The translations under genes were made by a program, and so were the position numbers. Positions 51,580 to 59,956 of a stretch of DNA of 64,000 bases are shown here, piece after piece; the stretch's first letter is position 1, and each line of letters opens with the position of its first letter. The notes below the pieces were generated by a model. The model was given only the letters and a program-made list of their open reading frames with translations, had not been told where the DNA came from and did no database searches. The stretch comes from Candidatus Omnitrophica bacterium UBA6233 (GTDB lineage Bacteria > Omnitrophota > Gorgyraeia > Gygaellales > Profunditerraquicolaceae): NCBI GenBank assembly GCA_002440965.1, contig DJWJ01000016.1, positions 1 to 64,000 of the forward strand. The letters are read 5' to 3'.

Positions 51580-52176
51580 ATGCCCGAAGTCAATTCGCCT
51601 TTCCCAAAATTAAAGCTTACAGTTACAGGAGTTTTTGGAAACTGTTACCATGGGTATGAAGCTGGAGATGAAATCATTCTGGAAGATTTTACCCATCCTC
51701 CTAAGCATTTTTGTTTAGGGTTGGCGCATGCGCTCTTTCCGGTAATTTATGCTTTGAGTTTCGGCGCAAGGTTCGGCTTTCGCGATAATCAGCGGTCACT
51801 TTTGGTAACTTGTCCTGACGGCGGCAAATTGGAATTTAAAGCCGAGATTCTGGATAAGGAAGGCAAAGTGGAAGTTTTCCCTAAAGACCCCAATCATAAA
51901 TTTAGTCCTAAGAAAATGGTTATTGAAGTAGCCAAAACCAAAGGGAAATGCACTTTTGGTTATAAAGTGGGAGATAAATGGGAGACTCAAGGATTGAAAT
52001 GTATTCCGGGTTTTTGCGGAGCAGCGTTTCATACAGCGTTTCCGGCGCTCTTCGCTTTAAATTTCGGGGCAAAGTTTTTCTTTATGCAGGATCCGGATTC
52101 GATCGATACCGTAACCTGCCCTGACGGCGGAAATATTGTGTTTAAGGTTACCAGAGTAGAAGAAAATAAGAAGTAA
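51580..52176 (+). CDS. Duplicated TIGR04076-family protein
   Basis: The 198-residue protein is two copies of a domain of about 90 residues. Copy 1 has VTGVFGNCYHGYEAGDEI...CLGLAHALFPVIYALSFGARF...VTCPDGG; copy 2 has VAKTKGKCTFGYKVGDKW...CGAAFHTAFPALFALNFGAKF...VTCPDGG. Each has two Cys before Gly-Tyr-x-x-Gly-Asp and CPDGG. TIGR04076 proteins are usually single-domain with unknown function. It is located between PanE and KS-alpha. Confidence 0.75.
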   Translation: MPEVNSPFPKLKLTVTGVFGNCYHGYEAGDEIILEDFTHPPKHFCLGLAHALFPVIYALSFGARFGFRDNQRSLLVTCPDGGKLEFKAEILDKEGKVEVFPKDPNHKFSPKKMVIEVAKTKGKCTFGYKVGDKWETQGLKCIPGFCGAAFHTAFPALFALNFGAKFFFMQDPDSIDTVTCPDGGNIVFKVTRVEENKK

Positions 52177-52179
52177 GAA

Positions 52180-52285
52180 ATCAATGGCCGATTACCAATA
52201 TCACAATGTCGAACGAAATCCCAATGATCCAATGTTTCAATTGTGAATTGGGATTTGTAAATTGGATATTTAGCTTAGGGATTAA
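52180..52285. repeat. AT-rich imperfect palindromic repeat (copy 3)
   Basis: AAATCCCAATGATCCAATGTTTCAATT on the left faces AATTGTGAATTGGGATTTGTAAATTGGAT on the right (52218-52268 region). It ends about 20 bases before the KS-alpha start. Confidence 0.6.
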
Positions 52286-52287
52286 AT

Positions 52288-53550
52288 ATGAAAAAAAGAA
52301 GAGTAGTGATTACGGGGATTGGCGTAATTTCGCCTAATGGCATAGGTAAAGATAAAGTTTATCAGGCGATGACCAACGGCGTTTCCGGAATAAAACGGGT
52401 AGATGGTTTTGATGTTTCGGTATTTAATACCAAGATCGCCGCGGAAGTCCGTGACTTTGATCCGTTTAAGCTCGGGCTTACTCATGACGAAGCTGTACGT
52501 ATGGATAGATACGTACAATTTGGAGTGGTTGCCGGAAATATGGCGATTAAGGATAGCACCCTGGATCTTTCGAAAGTTAATCCTGAGAGGATCGGAGTTT
52601 GTCTTGCCAATGCCATTTGCGGGACAAAATATATGGAAGAAGAATTCGCTCTTGTAACTGACGATGGCAAGAAAGCAATTGATCCGTCAAAGGTCCGTCC
52701 TGACCTTTATGATGCCGCGATGTTTAATACACCTTCCATTGAATTATCTTCGAAATATCATTTAAAAGGAATATGCAATACGCTCTCAACCGGCTGCACA
52801 GCCGGGACTGATTCTTTAGGGTTTGGTTTAGAGACGATCCAGGATGGAGAGCAGGATATTATGATTTGCGGAGCGGCAGAGGCTCCGATCACGCCGATTA
52901 CTTTTGGCGCTTTTGATGTGGTAAATGTTTTATCAGCCCGTAATGATGATCCTGAAGCTTCGTCACGGCCGTTTGATAACAAACGCGATGGATTTGTCTT
53001 AAGTGAAGGCGCCGGGATTTTAATTTTAGAAGAATTGAATCACGCTTTAAAACGTAACGCCCATATTTATTGCGAGGTTTTGGGTTTTGGCACCAGCTGT
53101 AACGCTTTTCATATGACTGACCTTCCGGGAGACGGAGGAGCAATGACTAATTGTATAACCCTGGCGTTAAAAGATGCCGGGATCAAACCGCAAGAGATAG
53201 ATTATATCAGCGCCCACGGATCAAGCACGAAAATGAATGATATCTTCGAAACCAATGCTTACAAAACGGTTTTCGGAGATTACGCGTATAAACTTCCCAT
53301 AAGTTCGCTTAAGTCAATGATCGGCCATCCCCTGGCTGCTTCTAACGCCGTGGAGATGACTGTTTGTTCGATGATTTTTGAAAAAAATATCCTTCCTCCG
53401 ACTATCAATCAGGAAGAGAAGGATCCCTTGTGCGACTTGAATTATATTCCCAATAAAGCAATCACCAAAAAAGTAAATACTATTATTAAGACTAGCTCTG
53501 GATTTTCCGGAATTCATTCTTCGTTGGTTGTGAGGAGATATAATGGATAA
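52288..53550 (+). CDS. Type II polyketide beta-ketoacyl synthase, KS-alpha
   Basis: The 420-residue condensing enzyme has C170 (LSTGCTAG), H310 (SAHGSSTKMND) and H347 (MIGHPLAA), the full Cys-His-His set. Sequence details match KS-alpha of aromatic polyketide synthases more than FabF: SRPFDNKRDGFVLSEGAG, CNAFHMTDLPGDG, GSSTKMNDIFETNAYK, and PPTINQEEKDPLCDLNYIP near the end. It would extend a poly-beta-ketone on the ACP using malonyl units. It overlaps the KS-beta gene by eight bases, as KS-alpha/CLF pairs do. Confidence 0.9.
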   Translation: MKKRRVVITGIGVISPNGIGKDKVYQAMTNGVSGIKRVDGFDVSVFNTKIAAEVRDFDPFKLGLTHDEAVRMDRYVQFGVVAGNMAIKDSTLDLSKVNPERIGVCLANAICGTKYMEEEFALVTDDGKKAIDPSKVRPDLYDAAMFNTPSIELSSKYHLKGICNTLSTGCTAGTDSLGFGLETIQDGEQDIMICGAAEAPITPITFGAFDVVNVLSARNDDPEASSRPFDNKRDGFVLSEGAGILILEELNHALKRNAHIYCEVLGFGTSCNAFHMTDLPGDGGAMTNCITLALKDAGIKPQEIDYISAHGSSTKMNDIFETNAYKTVFGDYAYKLPISSLKSMIGHPLAASNAVEMTVCSMIFEKNILPPTINQEEKDPLCDLNYIPNKAITKKVNTIIKTSSGFSGIHSSLVVRRYNG

Positions 53551-54769
53551 GATAGCGATTACTGGCATAGGTATTGTCAGTCCTTCAGGAATAAATAAAC
53601 GCCAGTTTTGGGCGAATATAAAATCCGGCAGGTCTTTTGTAAAAGAAATTACTCGTTTTGATGCTTCTAAATATCCGTCGCATATAGCCGGGCAAATCGA
53701 TGAGCTGAACAAGTATAGCAATATCTCCGAGCGCCTGCTGAAAAAGATCGATGCGTTCTCGCATATGGCTTTAATTGCTTCTGAGCTTGCTTTGCAGGAT
53801 GCCGGGATAGATATAAAGAATGAAGACCCGAATTTAGTCGGCATATTTTTAGGTAACGCTATCGGCGGATGGCTTTACGCTGAAACAGAATTGCGTGATT
53901 TATATATCGAAGGCCGGGAAGGTGTTTCTCCTTACATGGCTTCAGCGTGGTTTCCGGCTGCCCCGCAAGGACAAGTTTCTATTTATTATGGTATTAAAGG
54001 ATTTTCCAAAACAGTTGTCGCCGATAGAGCCGGTTCCTTGATGGCCTTAGGTTACGGAGCCAAGGTTTTAAATAAGAATAAATTAAATATGATTTTAGCC
54101 GGAGGCATGGAAGCGCCGGTGTCGCCTTACGCGCTTTTATGCTGCAATACTTACGGAGCTTTATCCAAAAATAATTCCCAGCCTCAAGAAGCTTACAAGC
54201 CATTTGATAAAAAGCGCGATGGCTTTGTAATCGGTGAAGGCGCGGGGATTGTGGTTATGGAGAGTGTGCAGAGGGCAAGTAAAAGAGGAGTTAAACCTTT
54301 GGCTTATATTTCCGGATACTCGACCAGCTGCGACGGAATTGACCGGATCAATTGCGCAAGCGACGGGGTAGAATTAGCCAGAGCAATAAAACTAGCGCTT
54401 GCCGATGCTAAAACCAATATTGATGAAATTGATTATATAAGTCTAGATGGCGCGGCTATAAATTTGTGGGATGATTCTGAACTGCAGGCGATTAAAAGCA
54501 TTTTTGGCGCCAGGACCAAAGATATTCCAATGAGTTGCCCTAAATCTATGTTCGGAAATTTACTGGGGGCAAGTGGAGCGGTGGATATGATTACTACTAT
54601 CTTAGCGATGGAACATAGTTTGGTTCCGGTTACTTTAAATTTAGACGAACCAAGTATGAAAGGTTTTAATTATATTACAAAAGAAGCCAAGGAATACAAA
54701 ATCGATAAAGCCCTGGTGATTTCGCGCGGCAGGGGCGGAATCAATTCAGTTCTGGTGGTTGAAAAGTAA
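53543..54769 (+). CDS. KS-beta / chain-length factor-like partner (catalytically dead KS)
   Basis: The 408-residue KS-fold protein has lost all active residues: the Cys position is R162 (VVADRAGSLMAL), the first His region reads SLDGAAINLWD and the second KSMFGNLLGA. The segment SAWFPAAPQGQVSIYYGIKG resembles the AWFYAVNTGQISIRHG region of actinobacterial chain-length factors, where the Cys is Gln. It is therefore a CLF-type subunit setting chain length in a heterodimer. Arg at the Gln position is unusual. Confidence 0.85.
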   Translation: MDKIAITGIGIVSPSGINKRQFWANIKSGRSFVKEITRFDASKYPSHIAGQIDELNKYSNISERLLKKIDAFSHMALIASELALQDAGIDIKNEDPNLVGIFLGNAIGGWLYAETELRDLYIEGREGVSPYMASAWFPAAPQGQVSIYYGIKGFSKTVVADRAGSLMALGYGAKVLNKNKLNMILAGGMEAPVSPYALLCCNTYGALSKNNSQPQEAYKPFDKKRDGFVIGEGAGIVVMESVQRASKRGVKPLAYISGYSTSCDGIDRINCASDGVELARAIKLALADAKTNIDEIDYISLDGAAINLWDDSELQAIKSIFGARTKDIPMSCPKSMFGNLLGASGAVDMITTILAMEHSLVPVTLNLDEPSMKGFNYITKEAKEYKIDKALVISRGRGGINSVLVVEK

Positions 54770-54776
54770 ATAGTTT

Positions 54777-54907
54777 AATGACAAATGACAAAATCCAAAG
54801 CACAAAATAAATCTAAAGTTCAAATGTCAAATACTAAAACTAATGTTTTGTTATTTAATTTTTGGAATTTGAATTTATTTTGGATCTTGTGCTTTGTCAT
54901 TTGACAT
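54777..54907. repeat. AT-rich imperfect palindromic repeat (copy 4)
   Basis: The left arm contains TGACAAATGACAAAATCCAA (54779 onward); the right arm contains TTTTGGATCTTGTGCTTTGT and ends CATTTGACATT. The arms are inverted copies about 130 bases end to end. It ends 16 bases before the start of the radical SAM gene, just ahead of its ribosome site. Confidence 0.8.
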
Positions 54908-54923
54908 TAAAAGAGGAGGAGTT

Positions 54924-56384
54924 ATGAAGATATTATTTGTAATGCCTAAAGTCGGTGCCTGGGCAACCCATGGGATTCACCGTTCGCCGAATCAGTTATA
55001 CGCGCATTGGGCTGCTTATGTGCGTGAAAAAGGATATAAGGATGTGGCGGTTATTGACGGTAAAGCTGAGCAGATTCCGATGGATCAGCTTATCGAACAG
55101 GTAAAACTTAAGAACCCCGATGTGGTGGTAATGGGTGAGCAGCTGCATGGTTATGGCGGATACGGAGTTTTACGCCATTTTAAAGACGCGGCCATTGGAA
55201 TTAAAAAAGCCCTGCCTAAAACCAAGATAATTCTCGGCGGATTATGGTATTCGGCAATGCCTGTTCCGACTTTAGAAGAAATTCCGGAAGTTGATTTCGT
55301 GGTTATGGGAGAAGAGGAGTCATTTGGAGATTTAATCGAGGCAATTGATAAGAATAAGCCGCTTAAGGATGTTGGCGGAGTAACTTCGCGCATCGATGGT
55401 AAGATAGTCATGGGCCCGCATAAACCATTGATGACGGATTTGGATAAATTACCTTTACCGGCTTATGATTTGTTTCCGATGGATAAGTACTCGGGCCACA
55501 CTTATTGGAAACCGTTTGTGGATATGGTTACTTCCCGCGGCTGCCCTTCAGCCTGCACATTTTGTTATGAGTGGGATCAGTTTGATCCGCGCTCGCCTTC
55601 GGATTTCTTAAAATGGCGCGCCAAGAGCCCAGAAAGAGTAATTGAAGAATTGAAACTCCTGCGCGATAAATACGGAGTCAAAGTAGTAGTAATTCAGGAT
55701 GATAATTTTATCGTGGATCCTGCGCGCGTCAAGAAATTCTGCGAGTTAAAAAAGAAAGCTAACATTGATACCAAATGGGTTGCTTTGGGCAGGGCTACTG
55801 ATTGGATCAATTGCGAATCGATCTTACCTCTGATGAAAGAAACAGGTCTATTCATGGGAGTCTTTGGAATTGAAGTAACTACCCAGTCGGAACTTAAGAA
55901 GATCGCTAAAGGTATAACCATTGACCAGATCCAAAAGACAATCGATATCCTGCGCAAACAGAATATCGCGATTGTCGCTGACATTATGATGGGTTTTGAT
56001 TATGATACCGAAGAAATAATTAAGCAGCGTTTTGAGTTTACCGACGCGGTGGATCCGGATATTTTATGGGTTGGTTACGTGACTCCTGCGCCGAATTCGC
56101 CGATGTGGAAGGTTGCCTTAAAGAAAAACTGGATCGATCCCAAGAAAGTGGATTTCTCGACCTGGGATTTTCTGCACCCGGTAATTCCTACGGATCACTT
56201 AACTACTGAAGACTTAGGCAGGCTTGGTTCATGGTGTATGCGCGAATTTTTCTCCAAACCCGGACGGGTCAACCGGATCATGGAGAGCGATTTTGATCCG
56301 CTGGCCAAGCTTTGTTTCCAGGATGTTATGAATGGCATCAACAAGTGGGAAGCAGCCGCGACCAAGGGCGAAGTTCAGATATAA
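54924..56384 (+). CDS. B12-binding-type radical SAM enzyme (BchE-like class)
   Basis: The 486-residue protein has an N-terminal Rossmann-like cobalamin-binding-type domain (about 1-145: MKILFVMPKVG, PDVVVMGEQLHGYGG, ILGGLWYSAMP) and a radical SAM domain with CxxxCxxC in SRGCPSACTFCYEW (near residue 205). The canonical DxHxxG cobalamin ligand is not evident, so B12 use is uncertain. Relatives do O2-independent cyclisation, methylation or hydroxylation-type chemistry. AGGAGGAG precedes ATG 54924. Placed between CLF and ACP, it is probably a tailoring enzyme. Confidence 0.85.
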   Translation: MKILFVMPKVGAWATHGIHRSPNQLYAHWAAYVREKGYKDVAVIDGKAEQIPMDQLIEQVKLKNPDVVVMGEQLHGYGGYGVLRHFKDAAIGIKKALPKTKIILGGLWYSAMPVPTLEEIPEVDFVVMGEEESFGDLIEAIDKNKPLKDVGGVTSRIDGKIVMGPHKPLMTDLDKLPLPAYDLFPMDKYSGHTYWKPFVDMVTSRGCPSACTFCYEWDQFDPRSPSDFLKWRAKSPERVIEELKLLRDKYGVKVVVIQDDNFIVDPARVKKFCELKKKANIDTKWVALGRATDWINCESILPLMKETGLFMGVFGIEVTTQSELKKIAKGITIDQIQKTIDILRKQNIAIVADIMMGFDYDTEEIIKQRFEFTDAVDPDILWVGYVTPAPNSPMWKVALKKNWIDPKKVDFSTWDFLHPVIPTDHLTTEDLGRLGSWCMREFFSKPGRVNRIMESDFDPLAKLCFQDVMNGINKWEAAATKGEVQI

Positions 56385-56404
56385 GCTAAAGGAAGGATAT
56401 GGAG

Positions 56405-56635
56405 ATGAAAGCGAAAGTTAAAGAAGTTTTGGTTAATTTGCTCAAAGTCAAACCTGAAGAATTAAAGGATGGTGTTTCTTTGGAAGAGAGTATAGGCGTG
56501 GATTCAACTGAAATGGTTGAGTCAGTCATTGCTCTGGAAAAGGCTTTTGGAGTGAAGTTAAGCCCTAAAGAAATTAGCAAGTCTTCCAGCATTGACGATA
56601 TCGCGAAAATTATAAGTAGCAAGATAAGCGTTTAA
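56405..56635 (+). CDS. Acyl carrier protein of the type II PKS
   Basis: The 76-residue carrier has the phosphopantetheine site in GVDSTEMVE (Ser34 counted from ATG 56405), with Thr-Glu in place of the usual Leu-D/E. The four-helix pattern (VKEVLVNLLKV, SVIALEKAFGVKL, SIDDIAKIISS) is clear. ATG 56405 lies eight bases after GGAAGG; ATG 56399 is too close to it. It would carry the growing chain for the KS pair. Confidence 0.92.
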   Translation: MKAKVKEVLVNLLKVKPEELKDGVSLEESIGVDSTEMVESVIALEKAFGVKLSPKEISKSSSIDDIAKIISSKISV

Positions 56636-56740
56636 TGACAAATGTCAAAATTCAAATGTCAAAATTCAAATGTAAAAACCAAGGTATTTAGTTTTGTAAT
56701 TTGCGCTTTGACATTTGAATTTTGACATTTGACATTAGCT
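56636..56740. repeat. AT-rich imperfect palindromic repeat (copy 5)
   Basis: ATGTCAAAATTCAAATGTCA on the left (with a 15-base tandem duplication) faces TGACATTTGAATTTTGACAT on the right, which ends in CATTTGACATT. It ends about 10-15 bases before the cyclase start codon. Confidence 0.85.
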
Positions 56741-56748
56741 ATTTATTC

Positions 56749-57546
56749 ATGAAGATTATTGATTTAAGTCTTCCAATAGATGACAAGGCGTTTGAGGTGC
56801 ACAAGGTAGCCATTGAGCGGGTAACTCATAAGGCGGGGATTAAGAAGTTTAACCGCGTGATTATGGGTAAGACGCTGGCGGGAAGAGTTAAATACCTTTT
56901 GGGAAAACGCATCCTCAAGAAAGAAGATTTACCTGACGAAGAATTTTTATCACTGGAAGTCGTGCATTCTCCGGTTCACGTCGGCACCCACCTGGATTAT
57001 TCATTCCATTACGGATCAAAATCCGAAAACCGCACCTCTAAAACAGCCGAAGAGATCCCGCTGGAATATTGTTATCAAGACGGAGTAAGGCTCAATCTTA
57101 CCCATAAAAAACCCAATGAAAAAATTCTTTCCGCGGATATCGAAGCAGCGCTTAAAAAAATAAATTATAAATTAAAACCTCTGGATATTGTTTTTTTGCA
57201 TACCGGAGCGGATAAGTTTTTTGGTTCGCCAAAATATTTCTCGGATTATCCGGGAGTGGATACTTCGGCGATAGATTATCTTTTGGACCAGGGAGTCAAG
57301 ATTTTTGGGGTGGATACAATGGGTATTGACCGTCCATACAGGTTTATGCTTAAAGAATTCCTGGAGAGTAAAAATCTTAAGGCTTTATACCCGGCGCATT
57401 TTTATGGAAGAAAAAGAGAATTCATCCATATCGAGAGGCTGGCTAATTTAGAGAAGCTTCCGGCAACTGGGTTTAAGGTTATTTGTTTTCCGGTGAAGAT
57501 TAAAAATACAGGCGCGGCTTGGTCGCGAGTAGTTGCAATATTATGA
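56749..57546 (+). CDS. Cyclase-family (PF04199, kynurenine formamidase-like) metal hydrolase
   Basis: The 265-residue protein has the family metal motif HVGTHLDYSFHYG (HxGTHxDxxxH, about residues 74-86) and IFLHTG/FGVDTMGID segments. PF04199 includes kynurenine formamidases and proteins proposed as cyclases in antibiotic pathways. Here ring closure or release of a polyketide is inferred from context. ATG 56749 is chosen; the longer frame begins in the repeat. Confidence 0.82.
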   Translation: MKIIDLSLPIDDKAFEVHKVAIERVTHKAGIKKFNRVIMGKTLAGRVKYLLGKRILKKEDLPDEEFLSLEVVHSPVHVGTHLDYSFHYGSKSENRTSKTAEEIPLEYCYQDGVRLNLTHKKPNEKILSADIEAALKKINYKLKPLDIVFLHTGADKFFGSPKYFSDYPGVDTSAIDYLLDQGVKIFGVDTMGIDRPYRFMLKEFLESKNLKALYPAHFYGRKREFIHIERLANLEKLPATGFKVICFPVKIKNTGAAWSRVVAIL

Positions 57547-57588
57547 CACCCGGCCTTAAAGGGTAGGCCGGTGTGCGCTTTCTGCGCA
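57546..57588 (+). other. Intergenic hairpin pair before the aromatase/cyclase gene
   Basis: ACACC(C)GGCCT/AGGCCGGTGT (57546-57574, one bulged C) is followed by TGCGC/GCGCA (57574-57588) and then AAGGAGG. No T-run follows, so this is not a normal terminator. Confidence 0.75.
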
Positions 57589-57599
57589 AGGAGGATTAA

Positions 57600-58037
57600 A
57601 TGGGACACACTTGTAATTCGATAATAATCAAGGCGCCATATGATTTAGTATTTGATATTTCCAATGATATCCCGCGCTGGACCGAATTATTTGGCAGCGA
57701 ATACAAAAAAGCTGAGATTACAAAAAAAGAAGAGAACAAGATTACTTTTTGCCTGACTGATGATGAAGATAAGTCTTGGATTTCTTGGAGACTGCTTTAT
57801 AAAGACAAATTCTTTACTTATTCTGAAAGGCAGGAGCCGAAATTTCCGTTTAAATATATGAAAATCGTCTGGCTCTATACCCAAAAGCCGGAAGGAGTGG
57901 AATTAACCTGGATTCAACATTTTGAAATGGATGATAAAGCCAAGTTCAATGATGAGCAGGTCGAGGGCTTCATTAATAAGCATTCCAAAGACAATCTGTT
58001 AATTTTTAAGAATGTAATTGAAAAAGCAGCAGCTTAA
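57600..58037 (+). CDS. SRPBCC polyketide aromatase/cyclase (single domain)
   Basis: The 145-residue START/SRPBCC protein closely follows single-domain aromatase/cyclases such as TcmN-N or WhiE-VI types as I remember them: GHT.N...I.AP.DLVFDI.ND...W.ELF at the start, SWISWRL, FPFKYMKIVWLY, EGVELTWIQHFEM, and INKHSKDNLLIFKNVIE at the end. It would guide first-ring cyclisation and aromatisation of the ACP-bound poly-ketone. AAGGAGG precedes the ATG. It is the best single indicator of an aromatic product. Confidence 0.88.
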   Translation: MGHTCNSIIIKAPYDLVFDISNDIPRWTELFGSEYKKAEITKKEENKITFCLTDDEDKSWISWRLLYKDKFFTYSERQEPKFPFKYMKIVWLYTQKPEGVELTWIQHFEMDDKAKFNDEQVEGFINKHSKDNLLIFKNVIEKAAA

Positions 58038-58044
58038 AACAATG

Positions 58045-58102
58045 CTCCGCGCATAGCGCGGAGTTAAATAAGCGCCAAGCGCCAGTGGCGGCGCTTATTT
58101 AA
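58045..58102 (+). other. Two strong intergenic hairpins before the ketoreductase gene
   Basis: CTCCGCGC/GCGCGGAG (58045-58063, three-base loop) is followed by a perfect 13-bp stem TTAAATAAGCGCC/GGCGCTTATTTAA (58064-58102). The second stem runs into the AAGGAGG ribosome site, so it could affect translation or RNA processing. Confidence 0.8.
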
Positions 58103-58113
58103 GGAGGTAGAAA

Positions 58114-58890
58114 ATGAATCAGGACTTAAAAGGTAAGGTAGCGATTGTAACCGGAGCAAGCCGAGGGATTGGCAAGGCTCTTGCCTGCACTGCGGCAAGC
58201 TTAGGAGTAAATTTAACTATTGCTGCCCGCGGAGAAGGCCAATTAAAAGAAGCAGCTGAAGAAATCGCCAAAAAATATAAGGTAGATGTTTTAGCTGTTC
58301 CTTGCGATGTCACTAAATTAGAGGACCTCGAGAATTTGGTGAATAAAACCAAGGAGAAATTCGGTAAGATCGATATTTTGATCAATAACGCCGGAGTTTC
58401 TTCGCAGTATCCATTTCAAGATCAGCCGATTGAGGATTTTGAGCGCCTGGCCCATACAAATTATTTGGGTTATGTGCGCCTGATCCGTTTGGTTATCAAC
58501 GATATGATCAAAAATAAAAGCGGCGCGATCATCAATATGGTTTCCGGCTCTACTCTTTGCGATCCGCTACCCAGGAATTTTATCGTTTATAGCTCATTAA
58601 AAGTCGGTTTGCGCGCGTTCTCTAAAGGGTTATTTTGGGAATTGCGCGACCACGGTATCAAAGTTACTTCGATATTGCCCGGGGTTACGGACACGGATCT
58701 GACCGGAAAATTAAGCGAGATTACCGCTGATACTAAAAGATTGATGAGCACTGAGGCAATCGAAGACGCGGTCAGGTTTGCTTTGACTGTGCCGCAGAAT
58801 GTTTGTCCCCTAGAGATCGCGGTAATCAATCAGCAAACCCCGTGGACAGCTCCGGTAATACCATTTGCACAGAAGCATCCGGGAAAATAG
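58114..58890 (+). CDS. SDR-family ketoreductase
   Basis: The 258-residue NAD(P)H short-chain dehydrogenase has TGASRGIG (about 14-21), NNAG, catalytic Ser in MVSGS and YSSLK (YxxxK). ARG near residue 40 after the second strand suggests NADPH. In this cluster it would reduce one carbonyl of the chain, as ActIII does, before cyclisation. An ordinary FabG-like role is possible but less likely here. Confidence 0.88.
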   Translation: MNQDLKGKVAIVTGASRGIGKALACTAASLGVNLTIAARGEGQLKEAAEEIAKKYKVDVLAVPCDVTKLEDLENLVNKTKEKFGKIDILINNAGVSSQYPFQDQPIEDFERLAHTNYLGYVRLIRLVINDMIKNKSGAIINMVSGSTLCDPLPRNFIVYSSLKVGLRAFSKGLFWELRDHGIKVTSILPGVTDTDLTGKLSEITADTKRLMSTEAIEDAVRFALTVPQNVCPLEIAVINQQTPWTAPVIPFAQKHPGK

Positions 58891-58899
58891 CTTAACGGC

Positions 58900-58929
58900 A
58901 CCCGACGCTGATCGGAATTGCGTCGGTGT
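58900..58929 (+). other. Intergenic hairpin before the secreted CIA30-like gene
   Basis: CACCCGACGC/GCGTCGGTG with one bulged C, loop of 11, followed by GCAAGGAGGA. It is of the same build as the hairpin at 57546. Confidence 0.75.
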
Positions 58930-58954
58930 TGTCATGGTAGGCAAGGAGGATTAA

Positions 58955-59563
58955 GTGAAAAAAATATTTTTAGCGGCGGCATTGTTATTAGGGATAACAG
59001 GAATTAGTTTTACGGCAGATGGAAATTTGCTGGTTGATGATTTTGAGATCGCGGTTTCAGCTGGGCCAGACGGCACAGTTGATTTTGGCGCGGGAAACGG
59101 CTCAATTATAAAAGTTACCGCGGCCGCGGATGTTAAAAATACCGGAAAACAAGGTCTAAAGGTTGATTTTGACGCGGTTACCGGCGGGTATATGTATGTT
59201 GCCCGCGGCGAAGGGCTTGACGCGCATAATACCGGCTGGCTCGTAAATCCGGATAGCATCAAATGGCAGGATTATAAGGCATTTTCTTTTTATATGTATG
59301 GCTCAGATTCCAAAGGTAAAATAGCTTTTGATCTTAAAGACAGTGGAAATGAAATCTGGCGTTTTATAGTTGAAGATAATTTCAAGGGGTGGAAGCAGAT
59401 CATCTGTAATTTTGATCAATTTACCGTAAGGGGCGATTGGCAGCCGCAAACAGCTGATAATAACGCGGCGCTTAATTTTCCGATCCGTTCATTTCAATTT
59501 GAGCCGCTTCCTCCATTAAAGGGCACGATTTATTTTGATACAATGGAGTTGATCAAGAAATAA
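58955..59563 (+). CDS. Secreted CIA30/CBM11-like beta-sandwich protein
   Basis: The 202-residue protein starts at GTG with AAGGAGGA upstream and has a cleavable signal peptide (about 1-20, ending FTADG). The mature part LLVDDFE...GGYMYVARGEG...DYKAFSFYMYGSDSKGKIAFDLKD...KGWKQIICNFDQF resembles the jelly-roll of CIA30 or family 11 carbohydrate-binding modules. It may bind sugar or a hydrophobic ligand in the periplasm; transport or storage of the product is speculation. Confidence 0.7.
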   Translation: MKKIFLAAALLLGITGISFTADGNLLVDDFEIAVSAGPDGTVDFGAGNGSIIKVTAAADVKNTGKQGLKVDFDAVTGGYMYVARGEGLDAHNTGWLVNPDSIKWQDYKAFSFYMYGSDSKGKIAFDLKDSGNEIWRFIVEDNFKGWKQIICNFDQFTVRGDWQPQTADNNAALNFPIRSFQFEPLPPLKGTIYFDTMELIKK

Positions 59564-59955
59564 TGAATAAGCGGGATTTAAAGAACTTAAAAAAGCGTTA
59601 CCTCATCTGGTTTTATAAGACTTCCAAAGAGGCGCTTGATAAAGTCGAGCGGAAATTCAGCCAGGTTGATATCGACCGTTTTATTCTTAAGGAATTGCAA
59701 GCTTCGGATAAGGATAAAGCGGTTGAACTTTTGATCGCTCAGTTTGAAGCGTATATTCAAAAGAAGGAAGCAGATGGCCTTGACTTAAAGTTCGAGAATA
59801 AGAAGTTAAAGCCGGATTATTTATTCCTTTCCTGGAAATTAGAAGCAATTGAAAAAGCGATTGTCAAAGAGCTGGGTAAAAAGGGGCTCGAAGAGATAAA
59901 GCTTCTCTATGAAGTTGAGATGATTGAGCGAATATTGAGAAGTACAGAACATTAA
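59563..59955 (+). CDS. Small helical protein of unknown function
   Basis: The 130-residue protein is Lys/Glu-rich and predicted helical throughout, with no signal peptide or recognised domain. Its ATG overlaps the previous stop (TAATG), so it is translated with the CIA30-like gene. Confidence 0.6.
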   Translation: MNKRDLKNLKKRYLIWFYKTSKEALDKVERKFSQVDIDRFILKELQASDKDKAVELLIAQFEAYIQKKEADGLDLKFENKKLKPDYLFLSWKLEAIEKAIVKELGKKGLEEIKLLYEVEMIERILRSTEH

Positions 59956-59956
59956 G

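Noticed and set aside
52288..54769. The two KS genes as housekeeping FabF copies
   Set aside because: The second copy has lost all three catalytic residues, the genes overlap, and an aromatase/cyclase and ACP follow. Ordinary fatty-acid synthesis does not explain a dead partner.
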